Source: Callaeas wilsoni
Lineage: Eukaryota > Chordata > Aves > Passeriformes > Callaeidae
Direction: 5' to 3'
Length of the DNA stretch: 64,000 nucleotides
Assembly: GCA_013398955.1 (NCBI GenBank)
Contig: VWPU01014135.1
Span: 62,001 to 126,000 of the forward strand
Shown: positions 35,101 through 47,679 of the stretch, piece after piece
Layout of the letters: the number at the start of each line of letters is the position of its first letter
How positions within the stretch are numbered: the first letter of the stretch is position 1
Program-made: the position numbers and the translations under genes
The notes under the pieces: generated by a model
Told to the model about the DNA's origin: nothing
The model's input: only the letters and a program-made list of their open reading frames with translations
Databases searched by the model: none

Positions 35101-38100
35101 TTTGTCAGGACTTAATGTTCTGAAGCTAAAGGCGACAGCTCAACCTAAATAAGCTCTTCTCAACTGGATTTAAGTTTTCCTAATAAAACAGTAATAATAG
35201 AAAGTAAAGTGCAAGTCCAACAGCCTAGAGAGCGGAAGGCTTAGAAAAATGAGCATCATCTGACATGATATCTTGATTTAAAGCCAGCCTGTACTAAAGT
35301 GCTCAAAGTCCAAGGGGTCCACCAGCCTCACATCTTCTCTCACATTGCTGTGTCTGTTTCAGGTTCAGTTTTGAAGGATGTACTTACCTGTAATTTCCAC
35401 GTAGGACCAGTTAGGAATTTCAATCAGCACAGTATTTAGTAGGACATTTTTCCCATCTCAGAAGTGCAGGCGGGTTGGAGCCAAGGCTGAACTAAAGTGA
35501 GGAGTCCACATCAGGTGGCAGCGAAGGCAGCAGCAGCTGAGCTGTGTGGGCTCAGGAGACCCTGTTCTCCTTCTCTCTGTGAGGCAGAGATTGTGGCTGT
35601 CATAATTTCATCTCCCAACAAGCTGAGTGCAGGGACAGAGAGAGGCTGGGATGTTTGCCTTTCACTAATATTGCTTGATGCAGTATTGTACTTTAGGCAG
35701 AGCCATCTTTTCCATCAGCTCCAGCAAACATTGCTGTGTTTGTTCAGGCATCCCCTAATTAAAAGGCACCGACTATGATGGAAACAGTCAAATGAAACGT
35801 GCTGACAGCGTGCATTTTCCCAATATATTTGGATTTATCCGTCAAACAAATGTCTATTGTGATTCCTCATGACCAGCAGCTCAGGAATCAGATGTGAATG
35901 CCTGGATCAGTCTGCAGCCTGTGCTTCTCTCAGCATGACAGTTTTGGTAAAGGAAAAATAAAATCTGACCCTTGCAGCATTGCTAAGCAATGTCTGATCT
36001 AGGCTGGAGCACAAATGTACATAAAGGCACAGGAGAACACTCACATATATTAATGAGATTATTTGTGGGCGTCTGGCATGCATGTGGTTTGTGTTTTGGC
36101 TGGCACAGATGCACTGAAAGAGGAGTGGGTCTGTGTGTGTGTCTGTGTAACGATGCCATGTTAAGGAGCCTTTAAAAATCAGATTTGAAGACATGGGAAT
36201 AAGGAGCTACATATTATTATCATTGTAATGAAAGGGAAAAAAGAAAAAATTGCTGTATGCAAGGAAAAAAAAATTGATGTACTCTGCTGGAATGTTTGCT
36301 TTACCAGAACAGCACAGTTCCATCTTCTGTCTTTGCAGCATTTGTCTATGACGGATGGTGGGACTCAAAGTCCTCCATAAATTTGGGTGGCAAAGCCCCA
36401 GACACAATAAAAATAGCTGAATTTTACTGATCTTCACCCTTGAGTGGCTCCTTTGCAGTTCTTTCCTCATGGTTGCATTCTGCACATGTCCAGCTTAGCA
36501 GAGGCAAGAGTTTTCTATGAGGATGAGCAAAGGATACATTTTTCTCCACATGTTGTGTTGATACTTTCTCACTTTTCTTTTCCGGGTCTTCAGTGGACAG
36601 TGTCTCAAACATATCTTCAGAAAATTTTGCTCACATTAGAAAAACTTATGTCTCTCAGGATGACAAAGTAACACAAGAATGTTATTTAAGACCTGTGTTT
36701 CATTTGTCAGTGTTTTTGTTAGCTGGTGCCTTCTGATACCTGGAATAAATTGTATTTTTTTGACCCTATCTTGTGATTTTGCAACTTCTTTTCAGGTCTT
36801 GCACCAAAACAACCAGTATGCTTTCTTATTCTTCCTAGGGTTTAATTTTTCCTGTTGATATTATTCATTAATACACTTGGTTTGCTAACATCATTGCAAG
36901 AAAATTAAGGTATATATACAGACATATATATTATTATTCTGCTTTGCATGTCTCATGGGCCTGTGAGTATGACACCTTCTGGCTCTGCTCAGTGTAGACA
37001 GAGTTTGAATTGTTACCAGGAAACTCCAGAGGAAAGATTAGCAATTTTACAATTGGTGATTTTTAGAGGTTTACCCGTGTAAAACGTGAATGTCTTCTCA
37101 TAAGGACAAATTCAGGAATCTCTTGCACTGCACTACAATTCACCCCATCAACCTTCCAGTTCTGTTTCAAATCAAGGGCCAAGGGAAAACCTTGCATATG
37201 TCCTGATATAATTTTTATGTGTTATTATTTCCTTTTCCTTGCTGGAGACAAAACAGCCCAGACTTTCTAAAAACATGGGAGAGATTTCTGGAAGGTAATT
37301 CCAGCTGCAATAACCAAAATTTAACCATTACAAGGAATCCAAAAGAAGCTACACAAGTAACTGTACAGCCCTAACCACAGCAGTCTGTCAGGTCCATTTG
37401 TAATACTTGATAAAATCAATACATTTAAAGAAAAGGAAAGCAGAAGTTATAAATGTAGCATTCCAGTGAAATAGTTCCATGCATAATTGCTGCCCTATAA
37501 ATGAACAATAGTGTCTCACATTCTACCTTTTCTAATACAAGTCAGTGTCAGAAGCTGTGTTCTCTGGGCTTGCAAAGATGGAAATTGGATCTAAATTATG
37601 GATGCTTTCCACTGACCTGTATGGTAAATGATCAAAGATTATAGAAGTCTCATGCAATAATCTGCTCTGCATATATATTTAAACAGAACTGTGTGAATAT
37701 TCAAAAGTGATTGTTTCTCCCATTTCAAAGAATAAAAGAAATAGAGCTGCTCTGCTGTCTCTACATAAAGCATTTCTCCCAAGGTCAAAGGGAGAGGTCA
37801 CAGCCAAAATAAAAGTCACTCCTGAGAGTGATTTGCCACGTGATCTTTTCTGTGTTTTGAAAGGTCAGAGTCTATGTGGGACAAATTTAATAAACCGATC
37901 CCAGAAGTATTGTATCCAATTTCCGAGGAAACATTCCAGAATGCCAGAATTGGGATTTTGCTACACTGAAATGCCAATTGGTTTGTGATGTTTTGTCTTA
38001 TAATTATGAAGGTGGCTCAGCTCCAGCTGGACCAATGATTGTTATGTCCCTTCTCAAAGAGAAAAAAGGTTATCTAAAATGTCTGAACACTGATATTAGA

Positions 38101-38149
38101 AATTGTTCAAAGTGGTTAACTTGGATCTGCTTTCTTCTTTTCTGAACAG
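32116..38149. other. Unique non-coding sequence, no gene seen
   Basis: About 6 kb of mostly AT-leaning unique DNA. The part from 32700 to 33010 looks like conserved non-coding sequence (CAGTTAATTAAGAG, TTGCTAATATGATTTCAATT). A slightly GC-richer part (33330-33600) has frames up to 142 codons on the minus strand without a known domain. A GT run lies at 36129-36148 and A-runs at 36236-36275. Confidence 0.5.
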
Positions 38150-38283
38150 AACTTGACAAAAGAGTGAATGGTACCAATAAGGAGCATAACACCATTAACC
38201 ACCTGCTGTACAATCAGCATCTAAAGGACTCTGAACCTTTTGAGAAACACTGGATGGGCATTTCTGCTGCACGCAGAAAATGA
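38150..38283 (+). other. Possible terminal-exon-like open segment (weak)
   Basis: A strong-looking acceptor, GCTTTCTTCTTTTCTGAACAG, ends at 38149. The following frame stays open for 43 codons to a TGA at 38281-38283. The translation includes NHLLYNQHLKDSEPFEKHW, which I do not recognise. An open run of this length is expected by chance fairly often, and no upstream exon or nearby polyadenylation signal was identified. Listed only as a candidate. Confidence 0.15.
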
Positions 38284-40474
38284 CCTGATAAAAGCTGAGA
38301 GTCTCAGGTCCTTTCTGATGTTCCAATCAAAACAAGGATCTTTTGAAGAGGAAAAGGAAGAATTGAGGTATAATAGAGGCAGTGTACACAGAAGTAGCCA
38401 TCAATGCTTTTCATTTTAAGAATTGTTTTAAATTATTTTTAATTTGATTCATATTTGTAATATTATTTGTATAGTTGTATAAGATCTCTTTAAAAATATG
38501 ATTTTTCATCCTTATATATCTTACTCCCACGAGTGATTTTGCACACCAGTATTACCTATGAATGCAATCCCCTGATTCTGTGGGCACAGGCTGGACTGTA
38601 ATTGTGGATGTAGGTTATTGGTGACAGAACAAAACACTGACTACCGGTGGATATTTCTTTTTCCAATATGTGGTAGCAGAATGAAGACGCTGTAGCTCTG
38701 TGCACAGAGGCAAATCTCAGTTTCAGCCTGTGTGGATGTAATCATTATTTCCCTCTTGCTGACTCTGCCTCAGCATTGGTCATGCCATTCATTTCAGTGG
38801 GGTGGGTTGTGGTTTCAACTGGTAAATGTAATATCAGCCTTCATGACGACTACAGCTGAACACCATTTGCTTTCTATGAAATACAGTACATTTTTCTATT
38901 ACCTTTGCTTCTGGCATCCCCAGCATGGCTCAACCACTGGTTTTGTGTCTCTGGTTATCACAGATTGCTTTTCACCTTACAGATACTTGTGGGCATTTGT
39001 CACATGAGCCTCAGTGTGGGTGATCCTGCTGTGGTGACAAGAACAAACGAAGAGGAGATACTTGGTGTGATGTTTCCTGTCCGTGTCTGCTTACGTGTGT
39101 TCTACCAGGGGCCATCCAGCCCAAACCTCACCAGCTATTTGTGCAGGATCTAGCACAGGTCCTTGGGGGGTGGGAAAACAGGAACAGAGCGAATTTAGCC
39201 TGAGAGAAGGAGCAGTTGGAGCCTGCAGACAATGTGGAGCATTACTTCAGAGGAGCAGAGCTTGGGCTTGGGACTGAAACCTAAAGGTAACAACTGAAAT
39301 TATTTCAGTGGTGTTCTTTCACAGAAACTTCCCTGAGGCCCCAAACACTTTTTATTCCTTCCCCTGTGCCAGAAGCACCAATTCATTCCCACACAGGATT
39401 CAAATTCTGCAGCTGTTCCCTCAATAACTTTCACAATGCAGTTAGTTATTGCTAATACAAAAAATCTATAGCACACCATAAAGTGGAAATATAATACAAT
39501 ATATTTAGGGGCCGGGTACCTCTCTGAAGACTTAAGGAAGCCATACAGGAACCGTGCAGGATTTGTACGGCAAATTTAAAATTTCCTGATGGCAAAGCAT
39601 CAGCATAACTTGTTTTATGGCATCGTCTTCCTCTCCACAGAGGGAGCCACCTGAGTGGGTGGGAGAAGGAAAATGAGAGACAGGACATGGGCCCACTTTG
39701 CCCCTGGAGGCTCACTGGACTCTGCACTGCCCAGGATGGGAGGATGCTGCTGGACGCTCACCTGGGCTCCTCCTCAGCTCCTGCAGCACGAGCATCTCCA
39801 GATCAGCCTGAATATCGAAATGGAAAACACGGAAGATGTGCGGTGTCTGTGTTTCCTCCTGGTTACTGAGCTTCAAAAGTTCCTTTAACTGCTACCAAAT
39901 TGCTGCTTCACTGGAAACTGTAATAGAGTGTGACAGGTTCTCTTTCTTTGCCTAAAAAATTCTTGATGGTAGATAATCAAAAAGTTTTTTTTTCTGAGAA
40001 ACCTTCTTAAGTATTACTTTCCATTTCAGTTATTTAAAGTGAGATTTCTCATTTAACTCTGGATTGTGTAACTTACCCTGATGGAGCACAGAACAGAACT
40101 TCATCTTATTGAGGATAGGAAAAAATGTACATCTGCACTTACAAGTTATACTTCTAATTATTGCAACAGTTCAGGAACCTGTTGTTTAAACAATTTGTTA
40201 CATAACATATTGAAGTAATCTCACTCGAAATACCTGGTACTGCCATTTATTTTCTATTTGTTAGACTGATGTCAATTCCAACAGCAAAACCAAAAATTTT
40301 TTAGATTTTTTTTAAAAAAGACATTTACTTGTGGCCGTTCAATTAATGTGCATGTTCTGTTGTCACATTTGGTTATAAAAAACACAGTATTTTGACATAA
40401 AATCACAAATTAATCACAAAATGTTGTGCTACCTTCAAAATGCAGCTTGTCTTTATTTGTTAGTTAAATATGGA
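38284..40474. other. Unique non-coding sequence, no gene seen
   Basis: Unique DNA. A stretch near 39630-39830 is GC-richer and starts after CTTCCTCTCCACAG, an acceptor-like sequence, with frames of about 60-77 codons and no known domain. The rest is AT-rich. No repeat family is recognised. Confidence 0.5.
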
Positions 40475-40504
40475 TTGTGGTTAGTGGTGTTGTGGTTAGT
40501 GGTG
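40475..40504. repeat. 15-bp tandem doublet
   Basis: TTGTGGTTAGTGGTG occurs twice in tandem (40475 and 40490), immediately followed by the TGTCATGG of the LTR-like fragment. Confidence 0.85.
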
Positions 40505-40545
40505 TCATGGTTTCAGCCCAGCCAGCACCACGCAGCTGCTCAGTC
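40503..40545 (+). mobile_element. Fragment resembling the 5' end of an avian retroviral LTR
   Basis: TGTCATGGTTTCAGCCCAGC followed by an AGCACCACGCAGCTGCTC block matches the start commonly seen in avian ERV LTRs (TGTCATGGTTT-AGCCC-GC, then -AGCACCACGCAGCCGCTC-). Only about 40 bp fit, with an internal deletion. I cannot find the rest of an LTR, a polyadenylation region or internal viral genes. It is a relic or a chance partial match. Confidence 0.45.
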
Positions 40546-41675
40546 AGGAGCCCATCTTCCATGAGTTCCTTAAATGTCCTGGGCCCATCAGGCTGTAACA
40601 AACCACCACAAGTGAAAATAAAAGTTTTGAATCCAGAACCTTGATGTATTTGACAGTTTTATGCCTGCTGTCAGCCTGGGTTTTTTTGTTCCTTAATGAG
40701 TCCATATATTGTTGTCTATTGTTCTTCATCTTCCCGTAAGGGAAAAACAGAGGCAATTATAACTTAATAACATTCTCTGTGCTAAGAATGTGTGGTGACA
40801 GATAATGAAGTCCGATATACTGATCTGATTACAAGTTGCTCTTTAGATGGGGGACAAATGACTACAAGATGGCAATGTCAAAGCAAGGAACACTTACACA
40901 ATGAAATATTAATGAAAATACATTGCACTTATGTCTCAATGACATCTAAATGGGAATCAGTTATCAGATCTTGAGTGTTTGCTACAAATTTCTACTCTGC
41001 AAAAGAAAAAAAAAAATCCAATGAACTTTAAAAATGTCAGCCAGCAGGGCTTTCAAATACATAATTTACTAGCTTGTTGGCTTCCTATAAATGGATAATA
41101 ATAAACTCGTAGCTAAAAGCAAGCTCATAAATGCTGAATCAAAAATGGGAAGAACACCATGAAATGATAGATGCAGAGCTGCATGGTGGTAATTTTCCTC
41201 TAAGGAGAAATTGTAGCCATGGTGTTACGGCTGTGAATGGAAACCTTGACATTGTGCTAGTGCAGAGCAAGGTTTCCTTCCTCAGGGAAGGATCTGTGCC
41301 ACAGTTTCTGTATTGCTGCACAAATGCAGGAGCAACAGTGCTGGAATTGCAGCTTAAGTCTGATGGACTTGCCTGAGCACTGTATTTTCATAGCCTGCCT
41401 AGTTAGGCTCGCCTCTTTGATACTCTCTCATTCTTATTTATTTAAACATATGAAAAATAGACTGTTCTATTAATCAGAGGGCAGAATGAAGTCGTTTCTC
41501 ATAGAGGAGTTTTAATCTTAATCAAAAATTGACCTACGTGTTCTATGTTAAAAAGGCATATATTATTGAGCGGTATTAATAGAACCTTTAATGTTAAAAT
41601 ATTTGATACCAGCCAAAATTAGATTCTATTTTAAGCCAGCACTCTGGGCTGAATGACGATGAAAGCCTCTCACTT
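40546..41675. other. Unique non-coding sequence, no gene seen
   Basis: AT-rich unique DNA with an A-run near 41005-41017. The downstream side of the LTR-like fragment (40546-40760) does not resemble LTR or viral sequence to me. Confidence 0.5.
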
Positions 41676-42003
41676 TTGGGTTTGATTTTAATAGCAGCCA
41701 GGCTGGAGCTGAAAGGCTCTGTTCTGCCGCTCAGGCTCGTTGTGCTGCCTGGCACTAGCGCCTCAGCTCCACGGAGCACCAGCACCCTGGCTGGGTGCAC
41801 CCTGCTGAACCAGGAGGTGAGGCTCCACCTGGGCACAGCAGGGAATGGAGCAAAGCTTGGGAGGGCTTCAGGTCATGGGGGCTGTTCAGTCTTTCCTTCG
41901 GATAAGCTCGTCCGAGGCTCCGAAACACCGTTACAGCAGAGGCTCTGACTGCGAGCTCCAGCTCCAGCTTCGGTAACGCCCTGCTCAGGCTCTGGACAGC
42001 CCC
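41676..42003. other. GC- and CpG-richer block next to a minisatellite
   Basis: Contrasts with the AT-rich flanks and carries around a dozen CpGs by eye (TTCGGATAAGCTCG, GTCCGAGGCTCCGAAACACC, GCTTCGGTAACGCCC). Frames are open on both strands, including a long minus-strand frame of about 184 codons that runs through the adjoining minisatellite. I recognise no protein or CR1 signature. Confidence 0.45.
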
Positions 42004-42124
42004 TGTGGAAGGATTCCTGGGTTTGGAATGGAGAGATTCCTTCCTGTGGAAGGATTCCTGGGTTTGGAATGGAGAGATTCCTTCCTGTGGAAGGATTCCT
42101 GGGTTTGGAATGGAGAGATTCCCA
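42004..42124. repeat. 41-bp minisatellite, three nearly identical copies
   Basis: Units start at 42004, 42045 and 42086, each TGTGGAAGGATTCCTGGGTT followed by TGGAATGGAGAGATTCCTTCC. Copies 1 and 2 are identical. Copy 3 differs only at its last few bases, where the array exits into CCCAGCC. Near-identity points to recent expansion and probable length polymorphism. Confidence 0.95.
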
Positions 42125-42717
42125 GCCCGATCTCTTCTGGACATGGTTTCAGGACATGGCTTAGGAATGGGCAGCCGGAGCCACACTGCGACATTTGGGT
42201 ACAGCGTGGATTCCGTTAGAAAAGATTTAGAAATTCTTTCTGCAAATGTTTTTGTTACACCGTAGCAAGAAAAGAACCCAAACAATTTGAATGTTTGGCA
42301 CAGAAACATTTAGGTAAATTGCATTTATGTAGAATAAATCCAGAAACTGTAAAACTAATTGGCAATTAGATAATTTTTTGCAGGTTTATATTTTAAAAAA
42401 AATTAAATCTTAGAGCTCAGACATTTAGTCTTAAAAAAAGGACCTGACTTAATTAAAGCACTCTTATAACAATGATTTAATTGGATTTCTTTTCTGTTCA
42501 CATTAAAATCTTTGTCATAAGAATAAGCCACAGCACTGTGGAATATTAATATGGGATATATTCTTTTTCACACTACCTAGTCTGATGGTAGGCCTTATAC
42601 CTGAAAATTAATGATTAATTTAAGCATTAAACCCCTCCAACTTACTTATCCTAGCTTTTTAAAAAATTATTCAAGTATCTAGCAGTGTGCTAAATATCTT
42701 ACCTGTGGTTTAGCACC
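42125..42717. other. Unique AT-rich sequence, nothing seen
   Basis: No gene, repeat or RNA signature recognised between the minisatellite and the next CR1 tail. Confidence 0.55.
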
Positions 42718-42792
42718 TAAATGACCTTGGGTGGGAGAAGACAATCTCCACAGGTCCCTTCCACCCTCAAAATTTGTGAGATTCTGTGACAT
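42718..42792 (+). repeat. CR1 LINE 3' tail, plus strand, about 75 bp
   Basis: TAAATGACCTTGG, then CACAGGTCCCTTCCACCCTC and TTTGTGAGATTCTGTGACAT form the CR1 3' terminus (usual form GGTCCCTTCCAACCC...ATTCTGTGATTCTGTGA), with about 20 bp of extra or diverged sequence in the middle. Heavily 5'-truncated. Confidence 0.7.
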
Positions 42793-43818
42793 GCACTGCC
42801 CACCCGCAATGCTGGGTGATGTGAAGCATGGTGATCCATGGGAAAGCCGTGCAGGATAAAGGAGAGCAGGCTGTCCAGAGGAGGCTTTCCAAGCGGAGTT
42901 GTATTTTTGGAGAACTCTGAGCACAGTGCCCAGTGCTTTCTGAGCTATTTGGAGCCACTAACATACTTCCAAAATAAACTCCTTAACCACCTATTTTGCT
43001 TTGTGAAATGATGAATTGTCAAATATCTTCTTCTAATGTGGTATAAGTAAGTTTGCAGAAGGCACCTCTATCTGCTTGTGTCCCATGATTCATTTATTTC
43101 TAAGTGGAAAACAGAACAGAAGTGTTTTTGTAGGGATCATTAGGCAATTCATCCTGCTCCCCACCAGGATCCCCACGGATTCCCCACGGCTTCATCGATT
43201 CTCCCACACTGTCTCACGCCCTGAACATAGCCAGGCAATAGGGGGATGATGGCAATCAATAGAAAGTACAATAAAATAATAAACTTGGCTGGGAACAGCA
43301 GAGGTACAGTTCGACCTTAGAATCTAACCTGTGAACTGCATTTACATTCAACAGGACCTTTCTCTATTAAAGCTGAACTCCAGTGAGTTTGGACTGGGTT
43401 TGTGTTGTTGCCTGGAAGAAGCAAGGCACACAATCAATCTTGTGCAAAGCCTGTTAGTGGAACAGTGTTGTGAAACCAGCTATTCCTGGGATTTGCATGC
43501 TGCATTGCCTTTGCTGAGCTCTAACCAGTGGCTCTAAAATCTAACATTTAAATCCCATTAAAGAATTATCTGTGTGTAAGATGTTTTATGTGATATTATA
43601 CACAACAACACGTCTTAGACTCCATTAGGTCTTTGCTCTTGTATAATGTAGATTAGCTCAATTAGTCTTTGCCAAATGACTCACTAAAATTAATTCTTGC
43701 AGGTGGACACATGACCAAATTTGAAACAAAATCTGCATCTCTTTTCATGCACTATAAAATCCTGTAAAAGGAGATTTGCTTTAGATAAGGTAATAACTCT
43801 TCTCTATGGGAGTATTTA
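42793..43818. other. Unique sequence between two CR1 tails
   Basis: No gene or repeat seen. The flanking CR1 tails point away from a common centre (plus strand on the left, minus strand on the right, so their 3' ends face each other across about 1 kb). Confidence 0.5.
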
Positions 43819-44065
43819 GAATTATAGAATCACGGAAGGGACCTCAAAGCTCATCCCATTCCACCCCTGCCATTGGCAGGGACACCTTCCACTGTCCCAG
43901 GCTGCTCCAGGCCCTGTCCAACCTGGCCTTGGACATTTCCAGGGATCCAGGGGCAGCCACCGCTTCTCTGGGCACCCTGTGCCAGGGCCTTGCCACCCTC
44001 ACAGGGAACAATTTCATCCTAACATCTAATCTAAACCTACTGTCTTTTTGTTTGAAGTCATTTGC
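43819..44065 (-). repeat. CR1 LINE, minus strand, about 245 bp with 3' end
   Basis: Starts AGAATTATAGAATCACGGAA, then AAGGGACCTCAAAGCTCATC, CAGGGACACCTTCCACTGTC, CCAACCTGGCCTTGGACATT, and CTCTGGGCACCCTGTGCCAG. It ends at the CR1 block corresponding to 'AATCTAAACCTACTGTCTTT'. This is the 3' untranslated part only, 5'-truncated before ORF2. Confidence 0.95.
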
Positions 44066-46052
44066 CAACCAATAGTAATATTTCGGATATTTTAATGTGA
44101 TTTATACATTTAAAAGTGCTGTCCAGCCTCTCAGGGAAGGACTGTTGTGCATTGCAGATGTACAGAATGTGGCAGCAGCTGCTTCCAGCCTCCTCAGCAC
44201 AGGGAATGAGCAAGGAGAAGCCAGAGCTGAGGTTTTAAGGAGTAACACATTGTGCAACACATTCTATAATGTTTAAGATGCTTTATTCTTATATTGTATC
44301 CCTCATTTCTCTTCCCTGGCCTTCTGCTATCTGAACTCCAGCAGGCAGGAAGACTCCCAACACCTGACTGAAGGTTTCGACTGCATCCTGACATTGCCCT
44401 GGGAATACATCTGAGTTTGGGGCAAATTTCAGACTTTGAACGCACTGTTGGGTTTTTTAGCATGGAGCACAGTCTCCTGGGTTCCAAGAGAAGGGGAGGG
44501 GGCTGCAGCTGCCCCCAGGTGATGCCGGGCTCAGAGGGTGTTCCTGGGAGCCCGGTAAATGCAGGTAAGGTGTGGGAGCAGCTGTGCTCAGCTCTGCTCT
44601 CAGCCACGTGGACCTGCAGCAGCCTGTGAAGGTGAGGGAGCAGTGAGGAAAGGTCAGTGCAGCCCTTATGTTTCTATGGATTAAATAGCTTTTCCTCACA
44701 TATATATGAATCTATAGTGAATTCCCCTGTAGCCTTAGATGCCAGTAATTATTGACTGTGGTGTGGTACAGCTGTAGTTTTACTGCATCATTAGAGGAAC
44801 TTCTTCCACTCTGGTGCTTCCAGAGACGTTTCCAGTCATGTCCCAGGATGCTTGTGATGTGCACTGGAAGATACATTGTGTGATTTCTCATTTTCTTAGA
44901 GGGAAAATGCGTTGTGTCTCTTGAATATTTTCATTCTCCTGTTACTTACGGGCTGCTTAACACTCAGTGTTTAGGGGTTTCTGCTTTGTGTGGGTGGAGA
45001 GCAGACGGTGTTAATGGAACTCATCATCTGTGCAGAATTCTCTGCTTCAGCAGCCTGTGGGGCCTCAGCCCCCGGGGTGTGGGTGTGCCTGTACCTGCGG
45101 ATAAACACCCACTCATCCGGCAGGAATGCCTCCAGGGAAATGCAGTGAGCTCTGGGATGAGGGGTGGTGACTCCCGGGTGGAGAACAGAAATGTTGGATG
45201 AGTGGAAAGTGGAGGGAAAAGGAGAACCAGCAATGCACAGAAGGCTTTAGCTGGGATATATAGCAATGACCTGTATTGGCTTTGCCTGAAATACATGAGC
45301 TCCATACACCAGTTCTGGCAGCAATGGCAGTGAATATTTAACACAAGTCACAACTTTTACACTTCCATGTTTCATATTCAATATATCTTTCTAAGTGTGT
45401 TATTCATCGTACCCAAAGTGATATAAACAAATCCTGCTCTGCAGGCTGCTGTTTACTCTCCAAGTGGCATTTTAAGAGCAAACCTTCCCTCCCTGACATA
45501 ACGCAGTGACAAATTGCAGCTAATACTTCTACATCCACCAGGAAAGGAACACAGCACTGCTAAGGATTTATATAGTAGGGAGCCATGGAGCATATGTAAC
45601 AGGCTGGCATTTTTAGTGCCCTGCCTTGATTTCGAGACAGCTTTGGTTAAACATAGCTTCTTTTCTTTGTCCTTGACTATTTAAAGAATTAATTTTTTTT
45701 TTTTTAATTTGCTGTTTTTCTTTCGTAAGCCCAAGAAAATCTCCCAAGGTGTGTTGGTAACAAATTGTCTGACAACCTTATATAATCTCAAAGAACATGT
45801 TTAGGTAAGGGGGAAAGGAACTGGGAAGTATGAATGGGAAGAAAGACAATAAAAGATATTTCATAGTACTCAGATATGGGTTTTTCTTCAGAAGCTATTA
45901 AAGATCTCTATGTTAATATGAGACTTTTCACTCATTTGGCACTTTTTATGTTTCTCTGAGACTGCCTTTGGAAGGCTTTGAAATGTGCTAATTTAACTTT
46001 TCTGTTGGTCCTCGTCAAAATTCTCCATCCCAGCACAGTAGCAGCAGATACT

Positions 46053-46070
46053 AAAAAAAAAAAAAAAAAA
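46053..46070. repeat. Poly(A)18
   Basis: Eighteen consecutive A. No retroposon recognised on its 5' side. Confidence 0.9.
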
Positions 46071-47653
46071 GTTGTATTACAGAAAATCAAGAGAAATCAT
46101 GAGTATTAGATCATTTAATGGAGGGGGCATCCCGTGTGTTCGGGCAGGGCCAGGCTCCCAGTCTGAACCAGCGGGATTCCTTTTAGATATCATGCGATTT
46201 TTGAGGATTGCCTTCCCATATGCTGATACTGATAAAAATCCAAAGTTTTGATAACTGGTGTTATTTCTGCTGGAGTCTCCTTCTTGCACTGTAATGTGAG
46301 CATTGCTCTCCTTTCTTTGTCCTCATTGATTGTAAGGTATTTGTTTTGGTTTCGGCCACTCGGAAAACAAAACTGAGTTATTCTTGAGTTTGTGAGGAAT
46401 TTGTCATTCTGGATCTTAACTGATAAATATTTTGCTTTCCTGAACACCAATGTTTACAGCTGGCACTGAGTCAGGGGCTCATTCACGACCTCAGTATCTC
46501 AGTCAAAGGTGGGATGATTTCCTTGCTTCTCCTAGACACAAATACTTGTGTTGGTAGCTATTTTCTGTTGGTTTGCTTTTTTTTTGAAGGGAAAAAAGAG
46601 GTTGGTAAACACCATCTGTCAAACTCAGTTTAAATTTTGTTGTTAGCAAAGTGCAAGTGTCCTCGAGGATGATGTAGTCAATACTTTAACTGTGGAAAGA
46701 CTTAAGGAATCCACCTTTTTCCAATGGTTGTTATGGTTTGGAGCACCTCAGTTATGGAGTGTCCATCACCCAGCATTTCTGCCTGTGTCACCCTGAATTC
46801 AGGTGGCTTTCTCTGCATTTCTTTGTATGAGCTAGAAATGACTTTCAGAAAGGAAACACCCCAGTTTTGAAAATGTCCTGTGTTGTCCTGACAGTCAAAC
46901 TCATCTCCAAAGCTCTCTTTGCCTGCTTGACACAAAACAACAAACAAAACCCGCAGGAAATAGAAAGGAAAAAAACCAACATGAGTATTTCTTCTCATTA
47001 AAATTAACTTTTAGCTGAAGATATTGGAAAAAGGTAATTAAAACACGTTTCTGCTTATGATTCCTGCCCAGATACAGCCTGTTTCAGCAATAAGCTTTTT
47101 TCATGTTTAACAAGCTATTTTAGGAGATAAGAATGATTATGAGTTTTCTCTGTTGATAGAAATTACAATTAAGTATTGAAATTCTTTTCCAGTGAGGCAT
47201 TGCCCTGGAACAGTTACCTGCTACGACTTGAAACAGTTCTTTTTAATTCTTTTTTTTTCACTTCCTTATTACTTAAAGGCAGAAAAGCTTTAGGAATCTG
47301 TGGAGTTTTCTTTTTTTTTCTCCCTCCAGAAGCCATTCCTTTAATGATCTGTTTGAAAACACGGAGTGGGTTTATCCAGTGCTTTACAGTTAATCTGTTA
47401 TTTGAATGTCTAACAGGCTTTTGTGCCTGGCAAACACTACATTGAATTAGGAGGAGACTTTGAATAGTCAAAATGTTCTCTTAAATTTGTAGAAATATTT
47501 CTTTCAAGGCTGAAAGCAAATAAATGAATGCATAATGTGGAAAATAAGTCTTCCTTAAATGAGGAAGCAACCCTTTCCCTGCATTTTTTACTGGATTCAT
47601 CTTGTTTAAATTTGCCCAGGGAGTTTCTAGAAGCTTTATACACTCCTGGAAGC

Positions 47654-47679
47654 TTTTTTTTTTTTTTTTTTTTTTTTTT
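47654..47679. repeat. Poly(T)26
   Basis: Twenty-six consecutive T, the longest homopolymer in the window. It could be the poly(A) tail of a minus-strand retroposon, but I recognise no retroposed body to its right. Confidence 0.9.

Noticed and set aside
41755..42309. 184-codon minus-strand frame
   Set aside because: About a quarter of it is translated minisatellite and the rest is GC-rich sequence with few stops. No domain or splice context.
47654..47679. T26 as the tail of a minus-strand processed pseudogene
   Set aside because: The sequence to its right shows no recognisable coding or SINE body and no matching target-site duplication is visible.
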